Source: Aliivibrio_A sp016764915 (GTDB lineage: Bacteria; Pseudomonadota; Gammaproteobacteria; Enterobacterales; Vibrionaceae). From it: a stretch of 64,000 nt of DNA. The stretch is from assembly GCA_965224595.1 (NCBI GenBank), contig OZ245058.1, positions 1,612,001 through 1,676,000 on the forward strand, given 5' to 3'. The notes beneath the pieces were generated by a model, which did no database searches, was not told where the DNA came from, and was given only the letters and a program-made list of their open reading frames with translations. Below, piece after piece: positions 17,850 through 27,200 of this stretch (position 1 is its first letter; every line of letters begins with the position of its first letter). The translations under genes and the position numbers were made by a program.

Positions 17850-19094
17850 TTATTTTAGAATATGAATGGTCGGCTGCTTAACTTCCAGCTCTTGAATATG
17901 CCAATCTAAACCAATCTCAGGCATCAATGCCAAGAACGGGTCTGGGTCAAGCTGCTCCATATTAAAGATCCCTTTATCACTCCACTCATTGCGGAAATAA
18001 AGCAAGGCAGCCGTTATTGCAGGAACACCGGTCGTGTATGAAATCGCCTGATGCTCAACATCCGCGTAAGCCACTTCATGATCCGCGTTATTGTATAAAA
18101 ACACACTGCGCTCTTTGCCATCTTTTACGCCCTGAACCCAAGTGCCGATACAGGTTTTCCCGGTATAACCCGCCGCCAATGAGGTAGGATCAGGCAACAA
18201 GGCTTTTAATACTTTTAGTGGCTCAACTACAGTGCCATCGTGCAGCGTAATTGGTTCTGGTGATAACAGACCAATATCACGCATACAGTTGAAATAGTTA
18301 AGATAGCTATCACCAAATCCCATCCAAAACTCGATACGTTTTGCCGGAATAAACTCTTTCATCGAACGCACTTCATCGTGCGCCATCGAGTAGACTTTTT
18401 GAGAACCAATTAATGGAAAATCAAACTCAAGCATACGAGTATGGCACTCAACCTGCTTCCACTCACCGTTTTCCCAGTAGAAAGAGTCACCTTGGACCTC
18501 AAGCATATTGGTTTCAGGATCAAAGTTGGTTGCAAATTTCTGACCGTGATCGCCTGCATTAACGTCCATCACATCAATCGAATCAATCTCATCAAACAGG
18601 TGCTTAACCGCATAAGCAGCAAAGACACTCACTACGCCCGGATCAAAACCCGCGCCTAAAATACCCGTGATACCCGCTTGAGCAAATTTTTCACGAAAAG
18701 CCCACTGCGGATCATACGCCTCAGGTACTTGCTGTCCCTCACTGCACAGATCAGTCGCTACCGACGTATCCATGTAAGAGACTTTAGCTTGATAACACGC
18801 TTCCATAATCGCAACGTTAACCCATGGAGGTCCGGCATTAATAACTAGGTCGGGCTTAACCTCGTCAATCAAACTGACCAATGCACCAACATCATCGGCG
18901 TCTACTTGGCGTGACGTTAACTGCTTACTGCTGTCTTTTAGATTGTTACGACCTTTGATCGAGGTGATAATGTTGTCACACTTGGCAAGCGTACGAGAGG
19001 CGATGGTAATATCCCCTAATACATCATTATTTTGTGCCGCTTTATGAGCAATTACCCAACCAACACCACCAGCACCAATTTGTAAAATAGACAT
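17850..19094 (-). CDS. Carboxynorspermidine dehydrogenase (saccharopine dehydrogenase family)
   Basis: Reductively condenses 1,3-diaminopropane with aspartate semialdehyde to carboxynorspermidine. The 414 residues start with a Rossmann motif (IGAGGVGWVIAHKAAQN) and include INAGPPWVNVAIMEACYQAKVSYMDT and the saccharopine-dehydrogenase-type GAGFDPGVVSVFAAYA. The position between nspC and the diaminopropane-forming fused enzyme fixes the substrate better than the fold does. The spacing to nspC is 71 bp and holds an imperfect inverted repeat (about 17799-17842) that may modulate downstream expression. Confidence 0.92.
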   Translation of the reverse strand: MSILQIGAGGVGWVIAHKAAQNNDVLGDITIASRTLAKCDNIITSIKGRNNLKDSSKQLTSRQVDADDVGALVSLIDEVKPDLVINAGPPWVNVAIMEACYQAKVSYMDTSVATDLCSEGQQVPEAYDPQWAFREKFAQAGITGILGAGFDPGVVSVFAAYAVKHLFDEIDSIDVMDVNAGDHGQKFATNFDPETNMLEVQGDSFYWENGEWKQVECHTRMLEFDFPLIGSQKVYSMAHDEVRSMKEFIPAKRIEFWMGFGDSYLNYFNCMRDIGLLSPEPITLHDGTVVEPLKVLKALLPDPTSLAAGYTGKTCIGTWVQGVKDGKERSVFLYNNADHEVAYADVEHQAISYTTGVPAITAALLYFRNEWSDKGIFNMEQLDPDPFLALMPEIGLDWHIQELEVKQPTIHILK

Positions 19095-19168
19095 CTCTTT
19101 TCCTTATATATTTTGTGTTCTACCGCAGGTCATCATCGTCAACCTGCCGTTTCTAATTCATCAATTAA

Positions 19169-22084
19169 TTAACGTAGATCAGCGGCAATCTGTTGCGCCA
19201 ATGCATGAATGCCATTAAATAGCGCTTCAAAGTCCGTTAAACGTAAACAAGGATTAAGAATGGTCAACTTAAGTGCAGAACGTCCTGCAACCGTTGTTTC
19301 ACCTAATATGGCAATCCCTTTTACTAACGCTTCTGTTCGTATCAAGCGATTCATCTCATCAATTTGCTCAATAGTTTGACCATCTTGGTTCCCTACATAC
19401 TTAAACAGAACCGTAGAGAGAGATGGTTCGGCCAACAGTTCAAATTGGCTGCTCTGATCAACCCATGTCGCAATCTGTTTAGTCTGAATTAATAGGTGAT
19501 CAAACATCTCGCCCAACTGTTTAGGCCCAACACACTGCATGGTCATCAACACTTTCAACGCATCAAAGCGTCGAGTGGTAGCAATGGATTTATCCACCAA
19601 ATTTGGCAACTCATCGTGCTCACGATTTAAATAATCTGCATGGTGCAAGAAGTACTTAAAATGTTTTTTATCTTTAAGTAGAATCGAACCACAGCTTATT
19701 GGCTGATAAAACAGCTTATGGAAGTCAACGCTGATCGAATCGGCTTTCTCTATGCCCTCTAATCTAGCGCTGTGGCTGCTCAGCATCAACGCACCTCCGT
19801 AAGCGCCATCAACATGCAACCAGAGCTCTTGCTGCTCAGCGATATCTGCCATTGAAGCAAGATCATCAATCGCACCATGATCGGTCGTACCGGCCGTTGC
19901 CACCAGCGCAAAAGGCAATAAACCTTCCGCTTTCAGCTTGGCAATAGTGGTTAATAAGGCATCAAGCTTGATAGTCCCATTAAGATCCGTATCAACACAG
20001 ACCACAGAGTTCTCACCCAGCCCCATTAACGACGCGGATTTTTGCACCGTGAAGTGAGATTTGTCTGAACAGAGTATTCGCAGTTTAGCGGCGTAATCAG
20101 GCAAACCCTGCTTTTGAATGTTGTGTCCTGAAATACGCTCAGCGGCAAAATCTCGCGCCAACAGCAATCCCATTAAATTACTTTGAGTACCACCACTGGT
20201 CATCACACCATCGGAATCAGGCCCAAGCTTAAAGATATTGCACGCCCAATCCAGTACTTTTTGCTCAACATAGGTGGCCGCACTGGCTTGGTCCCATGAG
20301 TCCATCGACTGGTTCAATGCACTGATAAACGCTTCTGCCGCAACAGCAGGTAGTAGCGGTGGTGTATGCAAGTGAGCAATACAGTTAGGGTGCTGAACAA
20401 TGATGGAGTTGCTCGCTATTAACTCGCCCGTTTGTTCAATTACCGTCTCAAGGGGCAGCTGCACTTCATCCAGATCCAGATCGTTGATCATCTGTTGCAA
20501 CTGCTGTGGTTCAAGCCCTGAGTAAGGTTTCGTTGCCCCCTCAAAGACCGATTTCAACACCTGAGTCGTTTGGTTTAGCGCCGCTTCAAAATTATCCGCG
20601 CCGCCTGCTGAGGTTTGAATAAAGTGATGGTGCCACGGGTGGTGATCCCCTAAAGGCTGCATCTCTGCATTGACTTTTGGTTGGCTTTCTACCAATGACT
20701 CAATCGCACGTTGAATAACATCAAGAGCAAAATCTATCTGCTCATAACTGATGATCAACGGGGGTAATAGACGAAGTACCGAACCTTGACGTCCCCCTTT
20801 CTCAATGATCAATCCACGCTCAAGTGCCGCTCTTTGTATATTGGCCGTCAGCTCTGGATCCGCTTCGGGCTCATCAAATTTATTGCGAGTACCACAAGGT
20901 TTTACAATCTCCATGCCCAGCATTAAACCTTTACCACGAACTTCTGCAATACAAGTGGTTTGGTTGGCTATTTTTTGCAAACCTTGACGGAAATAGCGCC
21001 CTGCTTCTTGAGCGTATTGAGTTAATCCATCACGAGTAATGATCTCTAACGCTTTCGTGCCTGTCGCCATCGCTAACTGATTACCGCGAAACGTTCCAGT
21101 ATGTTCACCAGGCAACCAAGTATCGATCGACTTATCAAATACCAGCAGTGACATTGGCAATCCGCCACCCACCGCTTTAGAGAGACAGAGAATGTCAGGC
21201 ATAACACCGGACTCTTCAAACGCAAAGTTATACCCTGTTTTACCAACACCACACTGAATCTCATCAAATATCAACAAAATCCCTTGCTCTTTGGTAATGC
21301 GGCGCAGCTCTTGAAGCCAGAATACAGGGGCAGGAATCACCCCTCCTTCACCTTGAACAGGCTCAACAATAATGGCGGCGGGTTTCTGCACACCACTCTC
21401 ATCATCACACAGCATTCTTTCAATATATCGAAGGCTCTGTTTCGCTCCTTCATCTCCTTTTAACCCATATGGGCAGCGCAGTGGATAAGGGAAAGGCAAA
21501 AAGTGCACATCTGCCATTAAACCCTGTCGTCTCGCCTTGGTGCTGAGATTGCCCATCATCGCCATGGTGCCGTTGGTCATACCATGATAAGCCCCATGAA
21601 ACGCTGCCATCGTATTTCGACCAGTGGTCTGCTTGGCTAATTTAATCGCGGCTTCTACGGCGTCTGCACCAGAAGGTCCACAGAACTGAACACAGGCATT
21701 CGTAGCAAACTCTTCGGGTAAAAAATCCAATATTGCGCGGATGTATTTATCTTTTACAGGCGTTGTAATATCCAGGGTTTGATACGGCAAACCAGAATCT
21801 AGCTGCGTTTTAATTTCACGATTGATCTCTGGGTGGTTATAACCCAGCGACAGAGTACCAGCCCCCGCGAGGCAATCGAGAAAGAGTTGTCCACGAGTGT
21901 CTTCAACAAGTGCACCGTACGCCTTCTCGATAGCGATAGGGATTCGTCTTGGATAGGAACGAACATTAGATTCATTCTGCTGTTGATTAAGTAATATTTG
22001 ATCTGGTTCTAAATTGTATAACCCATTAACGACAGGCACATCTAAAGTGTGCGTCATTTTGTCTAAGTCATTAATATTGTTCAT
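19169..22084 (-). CDS. Fused L-2,4-diaminobutyrate:2-oxoglutarate aminotransferase and L-2,4-diaminobutyrate decarboxylase
   Basis: A 971-residue bifunctional PLP enzyme that makes 1,3-diaminopropane from aspartate semialdehyde. Residues about 25-465 form a class III aminotransferase: FCGPSGADAVEAAIK, IIVEPVQGEGGV, FDEIQCGVGKTG and PLP Lys303 in LSKAVGGGLP. Residues about 490-971 form a group II decarboxylase: TSGGTQSNLMGLLLARD, HVDGAYGGALMLS and PLP Lys790 in SVDFHKLFYQP. In many bacteria these are two proteins (Dat and Ddc); the fusion is characteristic of Vibrio. It is first in the operon, behind a leader of several hundred bases with hairpins and a short upstream ORF. Confidence 0.94.
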   Translation of the reverse strand: MNNINDLDKMTHTLDVPVVNGLYNLEPDQILLNQQQNESNVRSYPRRIPIAIEKAYGALVEDTRGQLFLDCLAGAGTLSLGYNHPEINREIKTQLDSGLPYQTLDITTPVKDKYIRAILDFLPEEFATNACVQFCGPSGADAVEAAIKLAKQTTGRNTMAAFHGAYHGMTNGTMAMMGNLSTKARRQGLMADVHFLPFPYPLRCPYGLKGDEGAKQSLRYIERMLCDDESGVQKPAAIIVEPVQGEGGVIPAPVFWLQELRRITKEQGILLIFDEIQCGVGKTGYNFAFEESGVMPDILCLSKAVGGGLPMSLLVFDKSIDTWLPGEHTGTFRGNQLAMATGTKALEIITRDGLTQYAQEAGRYFRQGLQKIANQTTCIAEVRGKGLMLGMEIVKPCGTRNKFDEPEADPELTANIQRAALERGLIIEKGGRQGSVLRLLPPLIISYEQIDFALDVIQRAIESLVESQPKVNAEMQPLGDHHPWHHHFIQTSAGGADNFEAALNQTTQVLKSVFEGATKPYSGLEPQQLQQMINDLDLDEVQLPLETVIEQTGELIASNSIIVQHPNCIAHLHTPPLLPAVAAEAFISALNQSMDSWDQASAATYVEQKVLDWACNIFKLGPDSDGVMTSGGTQSNLMGLLLARDFAAERISGHNIQKQGLPDYAAKLRILCSDKSHFTVQKSASLMGLGENSVVCVDTDLNGTIKLDALLTTIAKLKAEGLLPFALVATAGTTDHGAIDDLASMADIAEQQELWLHVDGAYGGALMLSSHSARLEGIEKADSISVDFHKLFYQPISCGSILLKDKKHFKYFLHHADYLNREHDELPNLVDKSIATTRRFDALKVLMTMQCVGPKQLGEMFDHLLIQTKQIATWVDQSSQFELLAEPSLSTVLFKYVGNQDGQTIEQIDEMNRLIRTEALVKGIAILGETTVAGRSALKLTILNPCLRLTDFEALFNGIHALAQQIAADLR

Positions 22085-22283
22085 GGCGTTTACCCAGTTA
22101 ATACCGTATAGCTGTCATTTTGATCTGAAAATCAAACACACACCGACGCAGAACAATCAAAACATATAAGCATGATTTGATTTGTTTTATTGCGCAGTAA
22201 ATGACAGGAATACATCGCCATAGAGATGGCAATCTTTGTTAATAATTATGTTTATTTTATTTCGGGATCGAAAAGGGAGGAGC

Positions 22284-22352
22284 TCAAGGCTCGGTGATAA
22301 TGCGGTCTTCAGTCAGGCAGAAATTTAAAATTTCGTGGGCAAAAGCTTTCAT
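22284..22352 (-). CDS. Candidate 22-residue leader peptide upstream of the norspermidine operon
   Basis: An ATG at 22352, preceded by TAGGAA at a normal distance, opens a 22-codon frame reading MKAFAHEILNFCLTEDRII-TEP before a TGA. It is transcribed in the same direction as the fused Dat-Ddc gene and ends about 200 bases before it. Just upstream is a hairpin followed by seven T residues. This is the geometry of a translated leader that could sense polyamines or ribosome speed. No homologue is known to me, and a fortuitous short frame cannot be excluded. Confidence 0.35.
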   Translation of the reverse strand: MKAFAHEILNFCLTEDRIITEP

Positions 22353-22364
22353 GGTTGGGTTCCT

Positions 22365-22470
22365 AAAAAAAGTGTCCTTCAAACACTGTATTTCCCGTCT
22401 ATTAGCGTCTTTGCTCAAACACTAATACCTACATAAATATTGATGCATAACTCATCATAAATCGTTATGC
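22365..22470 (-). promoter_or_regulatory. Structured 5' leader of the norspermidine operon (candidate cis-regulatory RNA)
   Basis: Three consecutive stem-loops lie in the presumed leader, read on the minus strand: GCATAAC/GTTATGC (22445-22470), ATTAGTGT/ACGCTAAT with one G-T pair (22401-22426), and AGTGTTT/GGACACT (22371-22387), the last followed by seven T. A plausible promoter, TTGTGA then 18 bases then TAGATT, lies upstream near 22490-22520. From memory, a candidate structured RNA called DABA-DC-AT has been described before genes of this type; whether this leader matches it was not tested. Confidence 0.4.
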
Positions 22471-22592
22471 GCTAAGTTGCCGAGAATCTACCATAAAGCC
22501 GTTCATAATCACAACAAATATTATTATCTAAATGAGTATTTCAAAGTTTCGCTCACAAACGCTTTACAATTCACATTATGAATAGATAATGA

Positions 22593-22604
22593 ATTGCATA
22601 TAAT
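22593..22604 (+). promoter_or_regulatory. Possible autoregulatory operator before the GntR gene
   Basis: ATTGCATATAAT matches 10 of 12 positions of ATTGTATACAAT, the palindrome found upstream of the hydroxyproline genes at 33763, 35031 and 36338. It sits about 25 bp before the GntR-family start. It also resembles ordinary AT-rich promoter sequence, so the evidence is weak. Confidence 0.3.
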
Positions 22605-22628
22605 ATAATAAGAAATAGGAGTGGTTTT

Positions 22629-23312
22629 ATGTCCTCAAAAAAAGGACTGGTTTTCAAAACCCGAACCCAAATCGTTGAAGAGGCAATTCGTACTAAAATT
22701 CTTAAAGGGGAGTTTAAAGCAGGTCAGCCACTAAGGCAGGACGCTATAGCTAAAGAATTAGAGGTAAGTCGAATACCAGTAAGAGAAGCATTAATGCAGC
22801 TGGAAGTACAGGGATTGGTTCAATTTGAATCCCATAAAGGTGCGACAGTGACAGAGCTCTCTCCAGCAAAAATTGAAGAACTGTTTGCTTTAAGAGCAAT
22901 CATCGAATGTTACGTTCTGGAGCGTGCCATTGTTAATATGACCGATGCTGATTTAGCACACATAAGAACAGTGAAATTAAACTTTGAACAAGCGGTTGAA
23001 AGCGGCACTGATATTGAAGAGTGGAGTTCGTATAATTACGATTTCCACAAAGCTCTTTATCAACCGGCAAATCTGCCTGAATCTATGGACATTGTCTACA
23101 GTTTAAATACCAAGTGTGATCGCTATATCAGAATGCAACTGTTATTTACCACCGGTATTAAAAAAGCGGAAAGTGAACACGATGGGCTGTTTGAATTGTG
23201 TCAGCAACGTGATGTTGAAGGCGCGAAGGCACTATTAAGAAAGCACATCATCGAAGCTGGTCACGCTATTAGAAATCTACTCATGCAACAAGATGAGTCC
23301 GACAATAAATAG
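22629..23312 (+). CDS. GntR-family transcriptional regulator (FCD/FadR subfamily)
   Basis: A 227-residue DNA-binding regulator. The N-terminal winged helix (EEAIRTKILKGEFKAGQPLRQ then AKELEVSRIPVREALMQLEVQGLV) is the GntR signature. The C-terminal all-helical FCD domain (ELFALRAIIECYVLERA, then YNYDFHKALYQ, and a late EHDGLFELCQQRDVEGAKALLRKHI) supplies the metal- and effector-binding Asp/His residues. FCD regulators often bind TTGTATACAA-like palindromes and control catabolism of small acids. I infer it may regulate the hydroxyproline island about 10 kb away, or the neighbouring SDR and sugar importer. The ATG at 22629 follows AGGAG. Confidence 0.85.
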   Translation: MSSKKGLVFKTRTQIVEEAIRTKILKGEFKAGQPLRQDAIAKELEVSRIPVREALMQLEVQGLVQFESHKGATVTELSPAKIEELFALRAIIECYVLERAIVNMTDADLAHIRTVKLNFEQAVESGTDIEEWSSYNYDFHKALYQPANLPESMDIVYSLNTKCDRYIRMQLLFTTGIKKAESEHDGLFELCQQRDVEGAKALLRKHIIEAGHAIRNLLMQQDESDNK

Positions 23313-23348
23313 CCTATAATAACATTGATCCAGTTGTGACCAATGTTA

Positions 23349-24065
23349 TTACTCCCAGCCCCCACTATCCAAACAACTGCCATCAACCATCAATGCATTA
23401 CCAGTCATAGACAATGACATCTCGCTGGCCAAAAACAGTACGGTATTAGCTATCTCTTTAATCTGATCGCTTAATCCATTACTGTTCATTTCAGTAGGGC
23501 AAATACAATTAACACGCACGTTTTGAACTCGATGATCCAAGGCCATCGCTTTAGTTAGTACCACTACAGCCCCTTTAGATGCACAGTAACTGGCCGCGCT
23601 TTTTTCACCCGTCAGTCCCCAACCCGATGTCTTATTAATAATGCTTCCGCCACCATTACTCACCATAAAAGGGATGGCATATTTACACATTAAAAAAATG
23701 GACTTCACGTTGGTATCAAGCACACTATCCCACTGCTCTTCGGTCATCTCTATCACTGAACTTCGTTGGATGATTGCGGCATTATTAAACAGAATATCAA
23801 TGCCCCCATAAAACTGTAACGCAATCTCAATAATATGACGACAATCAAAACTGGAGGTAACATCGCCTTTCACACTGACAGCTTCTCCTCCTTGCTGCTG
23901 AACACAAGATAGTGTGGCATTAAGTCCTTGAAGATCGGTATCGGTTAATACTAATTTTGCCCCCTGCTTTGAAAATTCGACTGCGGTCGCGCGACCAACG
24001 CCACCAGCAGCGCCAGTGATGATGGCGATCTTATTGGTCAAAAGAGTGTTGTCATTAATGATCAT
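23349..24065 (-). CDS. Short-chain dehydrogenase/reductase with a shortened substrate loop
   Basis: A 238-residue NAD(P)-dependent oxidoreductase. The cofactor motif TGAAGGVG is at residues 17-24, the structural FNNAA at 93-97, and the catalytic Ser147, Tyr160 and Lys164 (YCASK) are present. Asp near the end of strand 2 (VLTDTD) favours NAD over NADP. After VRVNCICP the usual loop of 25-35 residues before the conserved ANTVLFLAS helix is reduced to about a dozen residues, so the substrate lid is largely absent. It faces the GntR gene tail to tail and is divergent from the sugar ABC operon. The substrate is unknown. Confidence 0.8.
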   Translation of the reverse strand: MIINDNTLLTNKIAIITGAAGGVGRATAVEFSKQGAKLVLTDTDLQGLNATLSCVQQQGGEAVSVKGDVTSSFDCRHIIEIALQFYGGIDILFNNAAIIQRSSVIEMTEEQWDSVLDTNVKSIFLMCKYAIPFMVSNGGGSIINKTSGWGLTGEKSAASYCASKGAVVVLTKAMALDHRVQNVRVNCICPTEMNSNGLSDQIKEIANTVLFLASEMSLSMTGNALMVDGSCLDSGGWE

Positions 24066-24256
24066 TTATTTTTCAATCCTATTAGCTCGTCACTTACTAA
24101 TCACTCCTAGGCTAGAGCAATCTGCCCTGACTATTCAATTAACTTAAATTTATCCCCCCATAGAAAAACTTACCCATAGTTAATTTTTTGTTAATTGTAA
24201 TTTTGGACGTTTGGTCGCAACAATAGAACGGGTTCAACTTTTTAAGTAGGTAGGAA

Positions 24257-25387
24257 ATGGCCAGTTTAACCATCAATAATTTATCCAAAAGCTATGGAAA
24301 AACCGAGGTGCTAAAAGCGATCAATTTACACATCCCGGATAAATCCTTTGTCAGTTTTCTTGGCCCATCTGGGTGTGGTAAATCGACACTTCTTCGCTGT
24401 ATCGCTGGTTTAGAGGAGATCAATTCAGGAGAAATTTCCACTGGATACCATGCCATCTCACACCTACCTCCCGCTCAACGTAATATCGCAATGGTATTCC
24501 AATCTTACGCACTCTACCCACACATGACGGTGGCCCAAAATATTGGCTACTGTTTAAAACTGGCCAAACAAAGCAAATCAGATATTAAACAGCGAGTCAT
24601 TGCCGTTGCTAAAGCTTTAGAGTTAGAACCTTATCTATCTCGCAAGCCTAGTCAGCTATCTGGTGGCCAAAGACAACGAGTGGCGATTGGACGTGCGATT
24701 GTGCGTGAACCTGAGGTCTTTCTGTTTGATGAGCCGCTGTCAAACCTCGATGCATCAATGCGTGTCACCATGAGAATGGAGATAGCCCGATTGCATCAAG
24801 AGCTTGATACCACCATGGTGTATGTTACGCACGACCAAATAGAGGCGATGACACTCTCTGACATTGTGGTGGTACTGCAAGATGGTATTATTGAACAAAC
24901 CGCCACCCCATTAGAGCTCTACTACCAACCCGCCAATCTTTTTGTGGCCACGTTTATCGGCTCTCCTACCATGAACCTATTAAGCTGTACGGTCGAGTCG
25001 ATATCCGACACTATCATTACGGTGATAGAGCATTATTCCAAAACTAAAACCAGCGTTCCTGTGTTACCAGACCATCGCTGCGCAATTGGCGACACATTAA
25101 CACTTGGTATCCGACCTGAACACCTTATCGTAGAGACATCACCGCAAGACAACACTTTGCAAGGCACTATTGGTGTGTTAGAGCGCCTCGGTGGTAACGC
25201 TATGTTGTATGTTAAAACAGGTCAAAATACCCCTTTAACCATTTCTGCTGAGAATTTAATTGCCTGTCAATCAGGGCAAGAGATTCATATTCGTCTTTCG
25301 GGAGAAGATTGCTACCTATTTACTGACAACGACAACGCCATTCCTCGCCCTTTCCCTGCTCAACAGTTTCTCAAAGAGATCGCATAA
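24257..25387 (+). CDS. Sugar-type ABC transporter ATP-binding protein (UgpC/MalK class)
   Basis: A 376-residue ATPase of the carbohydrate-uptake class. Walker A is GPSGCGKS (about 38-45), the Q-loop MVFQSYALYPHMTV, signature LSGGQRQRVAIGRA, Walker B VFLFDEPLSNLDA and switch VTHDQIEAMTLSD. The C-terminal 130 residues form the MalK-type TOBE regulatory domain (IGIRPEHL-like GIRPEHLIVE). It is first in a four-gene operon (ATPase, two permeases, binding protein). The ATG has TAGGAA upstream. The 190-bp gap before it, shared with the divergent SDR gene, shows no operator I can recognise. Confidence 0.9.
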   Translation: MASLTINNLSKSYGKTEVLKAINLHIPDKSFVSFLGPSGCGKSTLLRCIAGLEEINSGEISTGYHAISHLPPAQRNIAMVFQSYALYPHMTVAQNIGYCLKLAKQSKSDIKQRVIAVAKALELEPYLSRKPSQLSGGQRQRVAIGRAIVREPEVFLFDEPLSNLDASMRVTMRMEIARLHQELDTTMVYVTHDQIEAMTLSDIVVVLQDGIIEQTATPLELYYQPANLFVATFIGSPTMNLLSCTVESISDTIITVIEHYSKTKTSVPVLPDHRCAIGDTLTLGIRPEHLIVETSPQDNTLQGTIGVLERLGGNAMLYVKTGQNTPLTISAENLIACQSGQEIHIRLSGEDCYLFTDNDNAIPRPFPAQQFLKEIA

Positions 25388-25398
25388 GGAGCGCCGAC

Positions 25399-26256
25399 AT
25401 GAGTTTAGTGAAACGTTCTACTCCCTATAAATTCATCGCGCCATACTTTGCGATCTTTACCCTATTTTGGTTATGGCCGATTGGTTACTCGCTCTATTTA
25501 ACGGTGATGAATACCCGAGGCTTTCCATGGCATTTTGATTTAACGGCTAACTGGGGCCGCGTATTATTCGATCCTCAATTTTGGCAAGCCCTGCAAAATA
25601 CGTTATGGATTGTTTGTCTACAAACACCGTTAATGCTGGTAATTGCCACTCTGTTGGCCGTGATTCTTGCTTCACAACAACTAAAAATGAAAGGGTTTTT
25701 CCGTTTCGCTTTTTTTGCGCCTATCGTTGTCGGTGAAGTGGCCTACTCTGCTATTTTTCGCCTACTTTTTAACACCGATTTAGGCCCCGTGAATAAATTT
25801 TTCGACATCATTGGCCTTGAACCTATTAACTGGTTGTATGAACCAACCAGTGCTATGGCCGTCATCATTTTAGCCGTAACTTGGCGCTGGACTGGTTATA
25901 ACGCCATCATTTTGCTGGCCGGGTTACAGAACATTCCTCGCGATCAATATGAAGCGGCATCACTGGATGGCGCGTCAAAGCTACAGCAATTTTTCGATAT
26001 TACTCTACCCCAACTAAAACCCGTGATCCTGTTCTGTTTAGTGCTCTCTATCATTGGCAGTCTACAGCTGTTTAGTGAGCCCGCATTAATCACAGCTGGA
26101 GGCCCTAGCGGCAGTACAACCATGCTGGGAAACTACATGTACAACCAAGGGTTCCGCAGTTTCAACTTTGGTTATGCTTCGGTCATCGCTTATGTGGTGG
26201 TTTTCTTAGCATTAATCACGTCAAGCCTGCAAGTTAAATTGCTCGGCAAGAAGTAG
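25399..26256 (+). CDS. Sugar-type ABC transporter permease (MalF/UgpA class)
   Basis: A 285-residue inner-membrane subunit with six helices, the first at about residues 13-35. The EAA loop reads YEAASLDGASKLQQFFDITLPQ, the form typical of carbohydrate importers that use a shared-type ATPase. The segment TWRWTGYNAIILLAGLQNIP is also class-typical. AAGGAG precedes the ATG, and the ATPase stop is 11 bp upstream. Confidence 0.9.
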   Translation: MSLVKRSTPYKFIAPYFAIFTLFWLWPIGYSLYLTVMNTRGFPWHFDLTANWGRVLFDPQFWQALQNTLWIVCLQTPLMLVIATLLAVILASQQLKMKGFFRFAFFAPIVVGEVAYSAIFRLLFNTDLGPVNKFFDIIGLEPINWLYEPTSAMAVIILAVTWRWTGYNAIILLAGLQNIPRDQYEAASLDGASKLQQFFDITLPQLKPVILFCLVLSIIGSLQLFSEPALITAGGPSGSTTMLGNYMYNQGFRSFNFGYASVIAYVVVFLALITSSLQVKLLGKK

Positions 26257-26261
26257 AGGTT

Positions 26262-27155
26262 ATGATGAATATAGAGCAGATAAATAATCCATTACCCGCA
26301 GACACCCGCTTTACTTCTGCGAGTCGATATAGAGCGATCAATCTGATAAAAAGCCTCTCATTGCATCTGATGATGTTGTCTGTCGCCCTACTTTGGTTAG
26401 CGCCAATCTGGTTAATGTTAGTCTTTTCAAGTCACGATGAAAGTGCCATTTATGCCACACCTCCTCCGATTGGTCTAGGCAGTGAGTTTATTAATAATTT
26501 TAATAGCTTGAATGAAAAAATGGACTTCGTTACCGCCATTACCAACAGCATTATTGTGTCAGGCACTTTTACCTTTTTCTCGATGATCCTAACCAGCTTG
26601 GCCGGTTATGCCCTCGCTCGCTTCACATTTAAAGGAAAAACGCTGGCCTTTGCGTTAATCATCGGCACCTTAACTATTCCAATGATGGCGGTCATCATTC
26701 CCCAGTACACCTTAGTGGCGAGAGATCTCGGTATGGCCAACAGTTATATCGGTGTGCTGCTGCCCTATCTCGCCAATTCCCTTGGGGTTTTCTTCATGCG
26801 TCAGATGTTTTTATCACTGCCGCAAGAGGTATTAGATGCCTCACGAGTGGATGGCGCCAGTGAGGGCCGTATATTTTTTGAGATTGCGCTGCCAATGGTG
26901 AGACCAGGAATGGCAGCGCTGGCCATCATTCTGTTTCTTACGGCATGGAATGACTACCTATGGCCACTGCTAATTTTAACCGACAGCACCATGTTCACAG
27001 CCCCAGTTGCCATGGGTACGCTCCTAGGTATCGCCCGAGTCGACTGGAGCATGATAATGGTTGGCGTTGTCATGATGTCAATGCCATTTTTGATTCTATT
27101 TTTAATTTTACAACGTCAATTGATCGCTGGAATTACTGCAGGAGCGGTTAAGTAA
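26262..27155 (+). CDS. Sugar-type ABC transporter permease (MalG/UgpE class)
   Basis: The second membrane subunit, 297 residues. TM1 is near residues 30-52, followed by a short periplasmic segment and five more helices. The EAA loop is LDASRVDGASEGRIFFEIALPM. ANSYIGVLLPYLANSLGVFFMRQMF is the conserved stretch preceding it in MalG-type permeases. Its start lies 5 bp after the first permease, preceded by AGAGG. An ATG one codon downstream is equally possible. Confidence 0.9.
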   Translation: MMNIEQINNPLPADTRFTSASRYRAINLIKSLSLHLMMLSVALLWLAPIWLMLVFSSHDESAIYATPPPIGLGSEFINNFNSLNEKMDFVTAITNSIIVSGTFTFFSMILTSLAGYALARFTFKGKTLAFALIIGTLTIPMMAVIIPQYTLVARDLGMANSYIGVLLPYLANSLGVFFMRQMFLSLPQEVLDASRVDGASEGRIFFEIALPMVRPGMAALAIILFLTAWNDYLWPLLILTDSTMFTAPVAMGTLLGIARVDWSMIMVGVVMMSMPFLILFLILQRQLIAGITAGAVK

Positions 27156-27200
27156 CACATCAAAAAAACACAGAATATTCACTAACATTAAAAAGGGAAC

